From JADLGL01 sp963732865 (lineage in GTDB: Bacteria; Pseudomonadota; Alphaproteobacteria; Rhizobiales; Kaistiaceae), in contig CAVTBC010000001.1 in NCBI GenBank assembly GCA_963732865.1, positions 310,001 to 374,000 on the forward strand: DNA of 64,000 bases. Direction: 5' to 3'. Positions 1 to 8,480 of this stretch are shown here, one piece after another. Position 1 is the first letter of the stretch, and every line of letters begins with the position of its first letter. The notes beneath the pieces were generated by a model. It was not told where the DNA came from. It ran no database searches and was given only the letters and a program-made list of their open reading frames with translations. The position numbers and the translations under genes were made by a program.

Positions 1-1585
1 AGATGGCGCGATGGATCATGATCGGCGTGACCTTGTCGCCGATCGAATCGATGTAAAAGGCGCCGAAGCGACCGGGCAGATTGAGGTCGACCTGAGTGGT
101 GCCGCACTGCCAATCGCGGCCGATGGCGTCGCGCAGGACATATTCGAATTTCGGGCCGTAGAAGGCCCCCTCGCCCGGGTTGATGCCGGTCGTGATGCGG
201 CCGCCGGAGCGCTCTTTGATCTGCTCCAGCACCTCCATCATCATCCCCTCGGCCTGGTCCCAGGCGGCGTCGGAACCGACCCGCTTTTCGGGGCGGGTGG
301 AGAGCTTGACGGTGATGTGCTCGAAATCGAAATCGGCATAGGTGGAGAGGATCAACTCATTGATCTTGATACACTCTTCCGCCATCTGCTCCTCGGTGCA
401 GAAGATGTGCGCATCATCCTGGGTGAAGGCGCGCACGCGCAGCAGGCCATGCAGTGCGCCCGACGGCTCGAAGCGATGCACGGCGCCGAATTCGGCCATG
501 CGGATCGGCAGGTCGCGGTAGCTCTTCAGCCCGTGCTTGAAGATCATGATGTGGCCAGGGCAGTTCATCGGCTTGATGGCGTAGATGCGCTCATCCTCGC
601 CCTCCGCCTCCTCGCCGGCAGGCCGCGCCATGAACATATTCTCACGGAACCAGTTCCAATGACCTGACGTCTCCCACAGCACCTTGTCGAGCAGCTGCGG
701 CGCGTTGACCTCCGCGTAGTCGCCACGCAGACGGCGGCGCATATAGGCGATGAGTTCCTGGAAGATCGCCCAGCCCTTCGGGTGCCAGAAGACGGTGCCC
801 GGCCCCTCTTCCTGGAAATGGAACAGATCCATCTCCCGGCCGAGGCGGCGATGGTCGCGCTTCTCAGCCTCCTCGATCTGGTGGAGATAGGCGTCGAGCT
901 CTTCCTTGTTGTGCCAGGCGGTGCCGTAGATGCGGGTCAGCATCGGATTGTTGGAATCGCCTCGCCAATAGGCGCCGGCCACCCGCATCAGCTTGAAGGC
1001 GTCCCCGATCTGTCCGGTCGACGCCATGTGCGGACCGCGGCAAAGATCGAACCAGTGGCCTTGATGGTAGAGCTTGATCTGCTGGTCGGCGGGGATCGCA
1101 TCGACCAGCTCGACCTTGAAATACTCGCCCTTCTCGCGAAAGATCTCGCGCACCTCGTCCCGGCCCCTGACCTCGCAGGTGAACGGGTCGTTGCGCCGGA
1201 TGATCTCGCGCATCTTGGCCTCGATCTTCGGCAGATCCTCCGTGGTGAAAGGCTCGTTGCGGGCGAAGTCGTAATAGAAGCCATTGTCGATCACCGGGCC
1301 AATGGTGACCTGGGTGCCGGGCCAAAGCTCCTGCACGGCCTCGGCCATCACATGGGCGGCGTCGTGACGGATCAGCTCGAGCGCCCGCGGATCATCGCGG
1401 ATGACGATTTCGATGGACGTATCTTTGTCGATGGCGGCCGACAGGTCGGCGAGCTTGCCGTCCAGCGCTACCGCGACGGCCTTCTTCGCCAGAGATTTCG
1501 AGATGCCTTCAGCGACATCGCGGCCGGTAATTCCAGCCTCGAAAGCGCGAACGGAATCGTCGGGGAAGGTGAGATTGATCGTCAT
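1..1585 (-). CDS. thrS: Threonyl-tRNA synthetase (3' end beyond window)
   Basis: This enzyme charges tRNA-Thr with threonine in the cytosol. The 528 codons visible run from the start through most of the class II core; the C-terminal anticodon-binding domain lies beyond the left edge. The N-terminal TGS-like region begins MTINLTFPDD. The editing domain shows HDAAHVMAEAVQ (the HxxxH zinc pair). The catalytic core shows WFDLCRGPH, MNCPGHIMIFKHG with a zinc-binding Cys, and FGAVHRFEPSGALHGLLRVR, which is class II motif 2. The ATG at 1585 is preceded by GGAG on the minus strand. The gene reads without interruption, so truncation is only by the window. No T-box is seen upstream, as expected for a proteobacterium. 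Confidence 0.97.
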   Translation of the reverse strand, partial: MTINLTFPDDSVRAFEAGITGRDVAEGISKSLAKKAVAVALDGKLADLSAAIDKDTSIEIVIRDDPRALELIRHDAAHVMAEAVQELWPGTQVTIGPVIDNGFYYDFARNEPFTTEDLPKIEAKMREIIRRNDPFTCEVRGRDEVREIFREKGEYFKVELVDAIPADQQIKLYHQGHWFDLCRGPHMASTGQIGDAFKLMRVAGAYWRGDSNNPMLTRIYGTAWHNKEELDAYLHQIEEAEKRDHRRLGREMDLFHFQEEGPGTVFWHPKGWAIFQELIAYMRRRLRGDYAEVNAPQLLDKVLWETSGHWNWFRENMFMARPAGEEAEGEDERIYAIKPMNCPGHIMIFKHGLKSYRDLPIRMAEFGAVHRFEPSGALHGLLRVRAFTQDDAHIFCTEEQMAEECIKINELILSTYADFDFEHITVKLSTRPEKRVGSDAAWDQAEGMMMEVLEQIKERSGGRITTGINPGEGAFYGPKFEYVLRDAIGRDWQCGTTQVDLNLPGRFGAFYIDSIGDKVTPIMIHRAI

Positions 1586-1669
1586 GTCTGTCTCCGGCTC
1601 AATCCTGCACACGAGCGCAGGTAAGCGGTTGCGGGGCGGCGCCGGGCGCCATGCCGCGAGATAATTGCT

Positions 1670-2035
1670 TCAGTCCTTCAAGTCCAGCCGGGTCGCGGGA
1701 TCGATATGCGCCCCGGTCCAATAGCCGTAGCGCCAGGGCGTGAACCAGCGGGCGCCTTCCCGCTTCTCGTCCGGCACGGGGTCGTAGCCCGAAGCGCCGT
1801 TGGGGCCGCAGCGTTGGAACCGCGCCAGCCCCATCCAGAAGCCGGCCCAAAGGCCATGCTTGCGGATGGCGTCCTCTGTGTAATGCGAGCAGGTCGGCAG
1901 GTAGCGGCACTGGCCGCCCATGATCGGCGACAGGGTCACGCGGTAGGCCTTAATCAAACCGATGCCGGCGACGCGCGGCACCCGCCAGGCAATCTCCGCC
2001 GGCTTGAAATGCTGAGGTTCTTCGAGGCGAGACAT
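1670..2035 (-). CDS. yidD: Membrane protein insertion efficiency factor YidD
   Basis: YidD is a small peripheral membrane protein that helps YidC/Sec insert inner-membrane proteins. The 121-residue product carries the family hallmarks IKAYRVTLSPIMGGQCRYLPTC split around the paired cysteines, then SHYTEDAIRKHGLWAGFWM and RCGPNGASGYDPVP. It lies 2 bases downstream of the NifU-like gene, so the two are probably cotranscribed. The ATG at 2035 fits the family length of 70-120 residues; the C-terminal tail (RYGYWTGAHIDP) is typical of the longer alphaproteobacterial form. It is not next to rnpA, which is common in this class. Confidence 0.93.
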   Translation of the reverse strand: MSRLEEPQHFKPAEIAWRVPRVAGIGLIKAYRVTLSPIMGGQCRYLPTCSHYTEDAIRKHGLWAGFWMGLARFQRCGPNGASGYDPVPDEKREGARWFTPWRYGYWTGAHIDPATRLDLKD

Positions 2036-2037
2036 TC

Positions 2038-2499
2038 TCAGGCCGGCATCGTTTCGGCAGCTTCCGGCCGAAGGGCCCCCGCCTTCTCCAAGGCCGCAAC
2101 GACGGCATCGAAAATGAGCATTATCGCCGGATGGCGGGCCTTGTAGTCGCGAACGGGCTCCAGCAGGGCCAACTGCGCGAAGCGGCCAGCCGGCGGCGGC
2201 CCGTCCTCCGTGAGCATCCGCTGCATGGTCTGGCGGAGATCGCGCAATTCGGCGGCGTTGCTGCCGACGATATTGGCGGCAACCACAGAAGCGGCTGCCT
2301 GGCCGAGGGCGCAGGCATGAATGTCCATAGCGAAGTCGGTGACGGCTTCCCCGTCGATGGCCAGGTCGACAATGAGGGTCGAGCCACAGAGGCGCGAACT
2401 GGCCGACACCGTGGCGTCCGGCGCCGCCAGCCGGCCGATCCGCGGGATGTTCGCGACCAATGAAAGGATGTCGCGGCTATAGATGTCGTCGCCGGTCAT
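2038..2499 (-). CDS. NifU/IscU-like iron-sulfur cluster assembly scaffold protein
   Basis: The 153-residue product resembles the IscU/SufU N-terminal scaffold fold on which Fe-S clusters are built. Two of the usual cysteines are visible, in SSRLCGSTLIVDL and DIHACALGQAAAS. At the place of the third ligand the sequence reads YKARHPAIMLIFDAV, so a His or nothing replaces Cys. From memory this is usual in the alphaproteobacterial subgroup, so it may not be a classical scaffold. It sits immediately upstream of yidD. Its biochemical role cannot be read from sequence. Confidence 0.82.
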   Translation of the reverse strand: MTGDDIYSRDILSLVANIPRIGRLAAPDATVSASSRLCGSTLIVDLAIDGEAVTDFAMDIHACALGQAAASVVAANIVGSNAAELRDLRQTMQRMLTEDGPPPAGRFAQLALLEPVRDYKARHPAIMLIFDAVVAALEKAGALRPEAAETMPA

Positions 2500-2656
2500 G
2501 GCCCGACCTTGCCAGAGTTGAGCATGTTACTCATATAGGATTCGAGTTTGCACTTCGCCGCAATGTGACCTGCCATCCAATTGGCGTGTCGTCGTTTGCG
2601 GCGCTATTGTTACGGAAACGGCGTGCTCCCGCGCCTTCCTATTCGGAGATAGAAGA

Positions 2657-3283
2657 TTGGACGCACGCGTGAAGCCGGCCGAGCCGGCTGCCGTTGAGCC
2701 TGCCACGGACGCCGACCGCCCCACCCGGGCCGAGGCCGAAGCTGCTGTCGTCACCCTCATCCGATGGGCGGGGGACAATCCGGACCGGCCGGGCCTCGTC
2801 GATACGCCCGCCCGCGTCGCCCGCGCCTATGAGGAATTCTTCGCCGGCTATCGCGACAACGCCACCTCGGCGCTGGAACGGACCTTCGACGAGGTCGGCG
2901 GTTATGACGACATCGTCTTGGTCAAGGACATCCCGTTCGCCTCGCATTGCGAACATCACATGGTCCCTTTCATCGGCAAGGCGCACATCGCCTATCTGCC
3001 GGGCGAGACCGTGGTCGGCCTGTCCAAGCTCGGCCGCTTGGTCGACGTTTACGCCAAACGGCTGCAGACCCAAGAAACGATGACGGCGCTGATCGTCAAT
3101 GCCGTGACCGAGCAGCTGAAGGCGCAAGGCGCGGCCGTGATGATCGAGTCGGAGCATCTGTGCATGACCATCCGCGGCGCCCACAAGCACGGCTCGCTGA
3201 CTATCACCACGCAGTTCACCGGCGTCTTCCGCGACGACCCGGCCGAGCAGGCGCGCTTCCTGTCGCTGGTTCGCGGCGGCTAA
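2657..3283 (+). CDS. folE: GTP cyclohydrolase I
   Basis: It converts GTP to 7,8-dihydroneopterin triphosphate, the first step of folate/pterin synthesis and also the route to queuosine. Family signatures are clear: a helix with DNPDRPGLVDTPARVARAYEE, the zinc-site segment SHCEHHMVPFIGKAHIAYLP, GLSKLGRLVDVYAKRLQTQE, and SEHLCMTIRG with the second zinc Cys. The length of 208 residues is normal. The TTG at 2657 is chosen because GGAG lies 8 bases upstream; a GTG at 2668 is the alternative. hisI follows 11 bases downstream, so the two form an operon. Confidence 0.96.
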   Translation: MDARVKPAEPAAVEPATDADRPTRAEAEAAVVTLIRWAGDNPDRPGLVDTPARVARAYEEFFAGYRDNATSALERTFDEVGGYDDIVLVKDIPFASHCEHHMVPFIGKAHIAYLPGETVVGLSKLGRLVDVYAKRLQTQETMTALIVNAVTEQLKAQGAAVMIESEHLCMTIRGAHKHGSLTITTQFTGVFRDDPAEQARFLSLVRGG

Positions 3284-3294
3284 GCGGCGCCAAG

Positions 3295-3702
3295 ATGAGC
3301 GCCGCCGCCGGGCACACGGATGGCAACCTTGAGACCACGTCGGAGTTCCGGCCGCGCTTCGGCGCGGACGGGCTGATACCCGCCATCGTCACGGACGCCG
3401 CTACCCGCGAAGTGGTGATGTTCGCCTGGATGAATGCCGAGGCGCTCGACAAGACGCTAGCCACCGGCAAGGCGCATTATTGGAGCCGCTCGCGGCAGGA
3501 GCTGTGGCTCAAGGGCGAGACCAGCGGCAACATCCAGAGCGTCAAGGAACTCCGAATCGACTGCGATCAGGATGCTTTGTGGCTGGCGGTCGAGACCGCC
3601 GGCGACGGCGTCAACTGCCACACCGGGGCCTACAGTTGTTTCTACCGGCGGGTGGACGGCGCAGACGGCGCCTGGTCTCTGGTGTTCAACGACGTGGCCT
3701 AA
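3295..3702 (+). CDS. hisI: Phosphoribosyl-AMP cyclohydrolase
   Basis: It opens the purine ring of phosphoribosyl-AMP in step 3 of histidine synthesis. The 135-residue single-domain form (no HisE fusion) shows FAWMNAEAL, HYWSRSRQELWLKGETSGN, the metal site DCDQDALWL and CHTGAYSCFYRR. The start is the ATG at 3295, the first in frame after folE. It is placed directly behind folE and ends 4 bases inside the end of the convergent rhomboid gene. Confidence 0.96.
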   Translation: MSAAAGHTDGNLETTSEFRPRFGADGLIPAIVTDAATREVVMFAWMNAEALDKTLATGKAHYWSRSRQELWLKGETSGNIQSVKELRIDCDQDALWLAVETAGDGVNCHTGAYSCFYRRVDGADGAWSLVFNDVA

Positions 3703-4451
3703 GCCACGTCCGGTTCTTCCTCCGCGGCTTCGCCCGCCGGGCCACGCGGGGACGCAGGATCAAAGACCGAGAACAGCAACAGACCCACCAGGAAGCCGCC
3801 TATATGCGCTTCCCAGGCGATCTGGCCGCCAAGGCTCGCCCCACCCACCAAGCCGAAAATAATGTTGATGCCGAGCCACGCGCCGAGGAACACCAGCGTG
3901 CGCGGGTCGCTAAACACTTCTCCCAGCGAGGCGGAAGGCGCCCAATAGGAACGTGGCACGCCCGGACGGTTGATGAAGAGGAACCGCGCCGCACCGGCCA
4001 TATAGGCCGACACACCTGCAGAAGCGCCGATCAAGGCGACCTGCTCGCCGCCATGCACCAGCAAATGGACGAGCGCACCAGCCGCGACGGCAACGGCGCT
4101 GAAGATCACGAACCGCCACGCGCCGAACCGCCAGGCGAGCGGACTGCCAAAGGCCGCCAGCCAGAGTGCGTTAAAGGCGAGATGCGTCCAGTTGGCGTGC
4201 AGCAGGCCGTAGGTGACGAACGACCACACCGCGGCGCCCGGCAGCCGGTCGCCGCCAAGGCCCATTGAACCGTCAGGCGTGACGGGAAAGAACGCGAAAT
4301 TGAGCACGACCCAGTCGTCCTGCGCCTGATCGAGCAGCGCCGTCCGGATCAACTGGATTGCCGCCAGCGCGACGAGCAGCACGATGATTACGCGCGGCAC
4401 ATTGAAGATCGGCTGGCGATCGGCGCCACGGCGCTGCTGCGGAAAACTCAT
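3699..4451 (-). CDS. Rhomboid-family intramembrane serine protease
   Basis: The 250-residue product is an inner-membrane protein with about six transmembrane segments. The nucleophile motif is LIGASAGVSAYMAG (GxS), and the catalytic His lies in WEAHIGGFLVGLLLF, both in membrane helices as in GlpG-type rhomboids. The HANWTHLAFN segment is the conserved oxyanion/His region near the second helix. It cleaves membrane-anchored substrates; which ones cannot be inferred. The hydrophilic C-terminus is acidic. It converges on hisI with a 4-base overlap. Confidence 0.92.
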   Translation of the reverse strand: MSFPQQRRGADRQPIFNVPRVIIVLLVALAAIQLIRTALLDQAQDDWVVLNFAFFPVTPDGSMGLGGDRLPGAAVWSFVTYGLLHANWTHLAFNALWLAAFGSPLAWRFGAWRFVIFSAVAVAAGALVHLLVHGGEQVALIGASAGVSAYMAGAARFLFINRPGVPRSYWAPSASLGEVFSDPRTLVFLGAWLGINIIFGLVGGASLGGQIAWEAHIGGFLVGLLLFSVFDPASPRGPAGEAAEEEPDVA

Positions 4452-4502
4452 GACGCGTCAGTTAGGCGGGCGGCGCGGCAGTGGCAAGCGCGGCAAAGAA
4501 AA

Positions 4503-4529
4503 GAGCCGCCGACGCGGGGTCGGCGGCTC
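4503..4529 (-). terminator. Strong hairpin followed by a T-rich tract on the minus strand
   Basis: GAGCCGCCGAC at 4503-4513 pairs perfectly with GTCGGCGGCTC at 4519-4529 around a 5-base loop. On the minus strand the stem is followed by TTTTCTTTG. This has the form of an intrinsic terminator for a transcript coming from the right, yet no minus-strand protein gene lies there. See the candidate RNA at 4503-4740. Confidence 0.6.
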
Positions 4530-4740
4530 CAGTTGATAGTGGACCTCTCGGGCCAAGCTGTTCGGGCCAAAAAATCTATCGTTACCGTCCCATAAACCCT
4601 CCGGGCCGGCAATCGAATGTCCGGGTTAACCTTACTTCTGGAGGCCCGAGGGCCGATCTGGGCGGCGGCGCCGCCTGCTCTGGCACCCCGTCTGCAGTTG
4701 TGGAGTCGCGGGAAAGTTGTCGCGTTCGTTCTGTGCCAAT
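4503..4740 (-). ncRNA. Candidate structured non-coding RNA of unknown class
   Basis: The 362-base gap between the rhomboid start (4451) and the PAS gene (4814) has no convincing protein gene. Read on the minus strand it holds several possible stems: GGCCC/GGGCC near 4647-4660, AACCC/GGGTT near 4598-4630, repeated GGCCCGA near 4555-4570, and the terminator hairpin at 4503-4529. A terminator with nothing to terminate suggests a short transcript. I cannot assign it to 6S or another known family. Confidence is low, and the 5' end is a guess. Confidence 0.3.
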
Positions 4741-4813
4741 AGCGCACGGCGTCTTGAGCATCGGCGTGTCGCCACAGGACGAACGACCCAGGCTGAAACA
4801 TTGCGGGGACGGG

Positions 4814-5428
4814 ATGAAGCACGAAAGCTGCAGGTCGCTGTATCGCTATTGGGACACGCTTCGGGCCGGCGGAGCCGCCCCTGCCCGCACGGCTATCGAA
4901 CCGGCCGAGATTAGCGAGCATTTGCGTGACACCTTCATTCTGCAATCCTCGCCCGGCGCCTACCCGTTCAGGCTTGCCGGCACGCGGTTGTGCGCCATTT
5001 TCGGCCGCGAGCTGAAGGGCGCTTCCTTCCTCGATCTTTGGGCGGTCGAAGACCGGCAGCAAACGCACGCGCTTCTCAGCGCGGTTGCCGAGGAAGGCCA
5101 TGGCGCGGTCCTTGGCGTCAGCGCTCCGGGACGGCGCGGCGAGGAGATTGATCTCGAATTGCTGCTGCTGCCGCTGATCCAGTCAGGCCCCAATTTTGAC
5201 CGGATCCTCGGTGTGATGGCGCCGATGCGCCTTCCCTATTGGCTGGGACTGGAGCCGTTGGCACAACTGGCGATAACCAGCGATCGTCTGCTGTGGCCGA
5301 TCGGCAACGAGAGGGCCGTACGCCTAACAAAGGTACAACCTGTGTTAGAACCACTCCCCAGCGCTGCGCTTGAGGCGGATCGGAGGCGGAATAGCTTCGT
5401 CGTTCTCGAAGGCGGCAAATCAGGATAG
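4814..5428 (+). CDS. PAS domain protein of the DUF1457 (PAS_5) type
   Basis: The 204-residue product starts MKHESCRSLYRYWDTLRAGG and continues with EPAEISEHLRDTFILQ, the recognisable N-terminal signature of the alphaproteobacterial DUF1457/PAS_5 family. A PAS-like beta sheet follows (RLAGTRLCAIFGRELKGASF). No catalytic or output domain is visible, so it is probably a small ligand or redox sensor or a partner of another regulator. The ATG at 4814 is preferred because homologues start there and a GGGGAC-GGG stretch precedes it; the reading frame stays open further upstream. It is next to a PilZ protein on the same strand, which suggests c-di-GMP or cell-cycle signalling, but that is inference. 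Confidence 0.82.
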   Translation: MKHESCRSLYRYWDTLRAGGAAPARTAIEPAEISEHLRDTFILQSSPGAYPFRLAGTRLCAIFGRELKGASFLDLWAVEDRQQTHALLSAVAEEGHGAVLGVSAPGRRGEEIDLELLLLPLIQSGPNFDRILGVMAPMRLPYWLGLEPLAQLAITSDRLLWPIGNERAVRLTKVQPVLEPLPSAALEADRRRNSFVVLEGGKSG

Positions 5429-5533
5429 AAGCGGCCATCTCCCCGGCATCGGGTTACGGCTTGTTAACCGCGATTTCGCTATTGTCCGAGACAACGTAAA
5501 GTCGCGAACGTCTCTTCTTCGGCGAGATCTTGG

Positions 5534-6163
5534 ATGGCAACAGAGCCGCTAGTGACGGAAGATGCTGCCTCCGACGTCAATCGGAGGCGCTTTTCCCGTG
5601 TCAGGTTGAGCCTGCTTGGCAGGTTTATGCTTGAGAATCGGCGGGAATATCCCTGTCAGACCATTGATATGTCGCCCGGCAGCTGTGCCCTTATCGCGCC
5701 TGTTCTCGGCGCGCTTGGCGAGCATGTGATCGCCTATGTCGATCATATCGGGCGAATCGAAGGGCATGTCGCCCGCCTGTTCGACGGCGGCTTCGCCATG
5801 TCGATCGAGAGCACAGAACGCAAGAAGGACAAGCTGGCCGCCAAGCTGACCTGGCTCGCCAACCGCTACCATCTCAATCTTGCCGAGGATCGCCGGCATG
5901 AACGCATCACGCCCGCCAGTTCAATTGCGCGCGTGACGTTGCCTGACGGCCGCATTTTCGACGCTCGCATCCTGGACCTGTCGCTTTCCGGCGCCGCCCT
6001 CGGACTGGACTTCAAGCCGCCGATGGGGTCGCCGCTGCGCCTCGGCGCCATTCGCTCGACCGTCGTGCGCCAGACCGATGACGGCATCGCCATCGAGTTC
6101 GCCGTGCTGCAAACGCCCGACTCGCTCGAGGACGGCCTGGTCGCTTCCCCGCCCCAGCCCTAA
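5534..6163 (+). CDS. Tandem PilZ-domain protein (c-di-GMP binding)
   Basis: The 209-residue product contains two PilZ-like modules. The first has RRRFSRVRLSLLGRFML and TIDMSPGSC; the second has RRHERITPASSIARVTL and ILDLSLSGAALGL. Each has the RxxxR arm and the DxSxxG-like turn that bind cyclic di-GMP, although the first turn reads DMSPGS and may be weaker. No other domain is present, so it is probably a cytosolic c-di-GMP effector acting by protein contact. It lies about 105 bases after the PAS gene. Confidence 0.88.
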   Translation: MATEPLVTEDAASDVNRRRFSRVRLSLLGRFMLENRREYPCQTIDMSPGSCALIAPVLGALGEHVIAYVDHIGRIEGHVARLFDGGFAMSIESTERKKDKLAAKLTWLANRYHLNLAEDRRHERITPASSIARVTLPDGRIFDARILDLSLSGAALGLDFKPPMGSPLRLGAIRSTVVRQTDDGIAIEFAVLQTPDSLEDGLVASPPQP

Positions 6164-6400
6164 CCGCCGCCGGGCCTGCTAATGGCGGGCGCGCAGCATG
6201 CATTGGGCCAAGCGGCCGCAGCCTGCAATTGGCATTTGCCGAGACGATTGCCCATCCCCGCGTCGGCTGTGCCCGCCTTGCCGCGCCGTCTGCGTATGGT
6301 TTCCCAAAGCCTAAGTACCTGCAGACAATTTGAATACTGGACTTATCTCCAAATCAAATCGTCTTTGTCATGATGTCTCCCTCATGCAGTGGGGGCATCA

Positions 6401-7015
6401 ATGCCGAATACATCGGCTTTCACAGTCTTGTCAGTCTTGTTACTGTCGATACTTTCGTCTTCAGCGGTTGCTGCGACGGGAACGACTGTCGCATTCATGT
6501 CCGTCGGCAATGAAACATCTCAGCCGATCGGTCATTATCAGTTTTGTCTTGAACATGCTGCCGAGTGCAACATCCGCAGCACCAATACGGACCCCGTCGT
6601 TCTGACCGAGGCCGCTTGGGGGCAGTTGCTCCAGGTGAACAGCCTCGTCAATTCGGCCGTCGTACCGGCAACGGACCTTGAGATCTACGGCCAGGAGGAA
6701 GTCTGGGCGTATCCGGGCACCCGCGGCGATTGCGAGGACTATGTCCTGTTGAAGCGTCGCATTCTCGCCGAGCAGGGCTGGCCCGTCACCGATCTGCTGA
6801 TCACCGTCGTGATCCGGCCGGACGGCGAAGGTCATGCGGTGCTGACCGTCCGCACCGATCGCGGCGACTTTGTATTGGACAATCTGGACCCCGCGGTCCG
6901 GCTGTGGAGCGACACGCCGTATCTGTTCGTCAAGCGGCAGTCGGAGACGAACACCGGACGCTGGGTGTCGATCCAAGACGGGCGTGACACGCTCGTCGGT
7001 TACATCGGCGAATAG
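6401..7015 (+). CDS. Transglutaminase-like cysteine proteinase, BTLCP (DUF920) family
   Basis: The product (about 204 residues) has an N-terminal signal peptide ending near SSSAVAA. The triad is plausible: Cys in RGDCEDYVLLKRR, His in GEGHAVLTVRT and Asp in DFVLDNLDP. The family is related to LapG, the periplasmic protease that cleaves the adhesin LapA under c-di-GMP control. Two genes away is a PilZ protein, but no LapD or LapA homologue is in the window, so the LapG role is unproven. The ATG at 6401 follows AGTGGGGG; a GTG at 6389 overlaps that ribosome site and is less likely. Confidence 0.88.
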   Translation: MPNTSAFTVLSVLLLSILSSSAVAATGTTVAFMSVGNETSQPIGHYQFCLEHAAECNIRSTNTDPVVLTEAAWGQLLQVNSLVNSAVVPATDLEIYGQEEVWAYPGTRGDCEDYVLLKRRILAEQGWPVTDLLITVVIRPDGEGHAVLTVRTDRGDFVLDNLDPAVRLWSDTPYLFVKRQSETNTGRWVSIQDGRDTLVGYIGE

Positions 7016-7104
7016 GCACGCAACCGACCTATTCGCCACTGGGCCGATCCGTCCTGCCCCTGGATCGTGCCCATCGGGCCGGCTCGCCCCGCGAGTCGGC
7101 CCCC

Positions 7105-7650
7105 TTATCCTCCGTGCCGAGAAACGATATCGAAGCCAGCGCCCGTGTATTTTCGCCAACGCCTGACATAGCGCTCGGCGGCGGCGGCGTTGCTGGCGAT
7201 GTCATCCTCGCTCAGCTGCCGCACGATCTTGCCCGGGACGCCCATCACCAGCGACCCGTCCGGGATCTCCTTGTGCTCGGGCACCAGCGCATGGGCCGCA
7301 ATCAGGCAATTCGCACCGATCTTCGCGCCCGTCATCACAACCGCGCCCATACCGATCAGCGTGTTGTCGCCGATGGTGCAGCCGTGGAGGATGGCGCGGT
7401 GGCCGATCGTGCAGTCACGACCGACGGTGAGAGGCCAATCGCCGTCCGTGTGCATCACGGTGAGGTCCTGGACATTGGAGCGATAGCCGATGCTGATTGC
7501 CTCGATATCGCCGCGCAGGACGGCTCCGAACCAGATCGAGACCTCTTCGGCGATATTCACCCTACCGATGAGGTCGGCGTCCGGCGCAATCCAATAGGTG
7601 CCGTGAGCGGGCAGATTCGGCGCGATGCCGTCGAATGTGTAGATCGGCAC
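7105..7650 (-). CDS. Gamma-carbonic anhydrase family protein
   Basis: The 181-residue left-handed beta-helix protein is built of hexapeptide repeats (IGRVNIAEEVSIWFGAVLRG, IGHRAILHGCTIGDNTLIGM). The metal-site histidines are in VMHTDGD and GHRAILHGC. It resembles the YrdA/PaaY/CaiE group. Carbonic anhydrase activity is uncertain in that group. The start is a GTG at 7650. It converges on the cysteine proteinase gene with an 89-base gap. Confidence 0.92.
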   Translation of the reverse strand: MPIYTFDGIAPNLPAHGTYWIAPDADLIGRVNIAEEVSIWFGAVLRGDIEAISIGYRSNVQDLTVMHTDGDWPLTVGRDCTIGHRAILHGCTIGDNTLIGMGAVVMTGAKIGANCLIAAHALVPEHKEIPDGSLVMGVPGKIVRQLSEDDIASNAAAAERYVRRWRKYTGAGFDIVSRHGG

Positions 7651-7690
7651 AAGGGGTCTCCTCGATAGGCGCGGCGAGATTTGGGTCCCC

Positions 7691-8014
7691 CTAGCCTATC
7701 GCGCCAACCCTCACCATCAAATCCAGGACGAGAATACCGGAGCAGATGCTCCACATCACGGCGATGCTCATTCCGACCCCAAGCATCGCCCAAGAACGAT
7801 GGTCGATGAAGCGGGCGCGGAAAGCGGCCTTGGCCATGATGTACGGGCCAGTGACGGCGAAGCCGATCAAGGTGAGCGCGTAGCGCGCCGTGCCGCCGCT
7901 CGGCAGGGCAAAGGCAACCGGCCGCTTGGTCACCAATTGGAATGCGGCCGACGCCGTGCCCGACGCGGCGAAGCCGAATGCGGCAGCAAACGCAAAGAGA
8001 ACTGATTCGAGCAC
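7691..8014 (-). CDS. Small conserved membrane protein, unknown function
   Basis: The 107-residue product has about three hydrophobic segments: FAFAAAFGFAASGTASAAF near the start, a central ALTLIGFAVTGPYIMAK and a C-terminal SIAVMWSICSGILVLDLMV. No catalytic motif is visible. The GTG at 8014 is chosen over a TTG at 8065 because GGGGG stands just upstream of it. It lies 40 bases upstream of the gamma-carbonic anhydrase gene on the same strand and may be cotranscribed. Confidence 0.6.
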   Translation of the reverse strand: MLESVLFAFAAAFGFAASGTASAAFQLVTKRPVAFALPSGGTARYALTLIGFAVTGPYIMAKAAFRARFIDHRSWAMLGVGMSIAVMWSICSGILVLDLMVRVGAIG

Positions 8015-8210
8015 GTTGCCCCCATTTCCAATCGGAACGGCCTGTCCGATTGAGAAGGGGAGCAACTGCCATACCCAAATCCGCTCGAAGCGGATTACGA
8101 CGCAAAGTCAACACCTTGCGCCGCCATGCTCGCCGAGTTGTTATAGTTGACGTTTCGTTAAGCGACAGAACGAAAGCCGGACCAGTACCATTGCGGCACA
8201 GTCGGGAGCA

Positions 8211-8423
8211 TCAGCCTTCGAGGTCGATGTCGAGAATCGCCATCGAGAAATTATAGGAGACCTCGCCGTCTTCGTCGTCGCGATAGAGGACGCCGATGAA
8301 CTCGTCGCCGATGAAGAGCTCAGCGGAATCATCCTTCCGCGGACGCTGGCGAATCTCGATGGTGGGCAGCTTGAACTTCCGCTGAAAGAAGGCTTCGAGC
8401 TTGCTGATTTCGGCGCCTGTCAA
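8211..8423 (-). CDS. DUF3126 family protein
   Basis: The 70-residue product (MTGAEISKLEAFFQRKFKLP, then FIGDEFIGVLYRDDEDGEVSY) matches the small DUF3126 family, which I know only from alphaproteobacteria. Its function is unknown. The start is TTG at 8423 with GGGAG 8 bases upstream. It lies downstream of cysE in the same orientation with a 57-base gap and may be cotranscribed with it. Confidence 0.85.
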   Translation of the reverse strand: MTGAEISKLEAFFQRKFKLPTIEIRQRPRKDDSAELFIGDEFIGVLYRDDEDGEVSYNFSMAILDIDLEG

Positions 8424-8480
8424 TGTATTGCTCCCTAGCGGCCGGTCGAGCCGGCGGCGGTCAATCGCCTCTAGAACGAA

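Noticed and set aside
4448..5101. A minus-strand frame overlapping the PAS gene
   Set aside because: It overlaps the conserved DUF1457 protein and shows no recognisable motif, so the plus-strand PAS gene is preferred.
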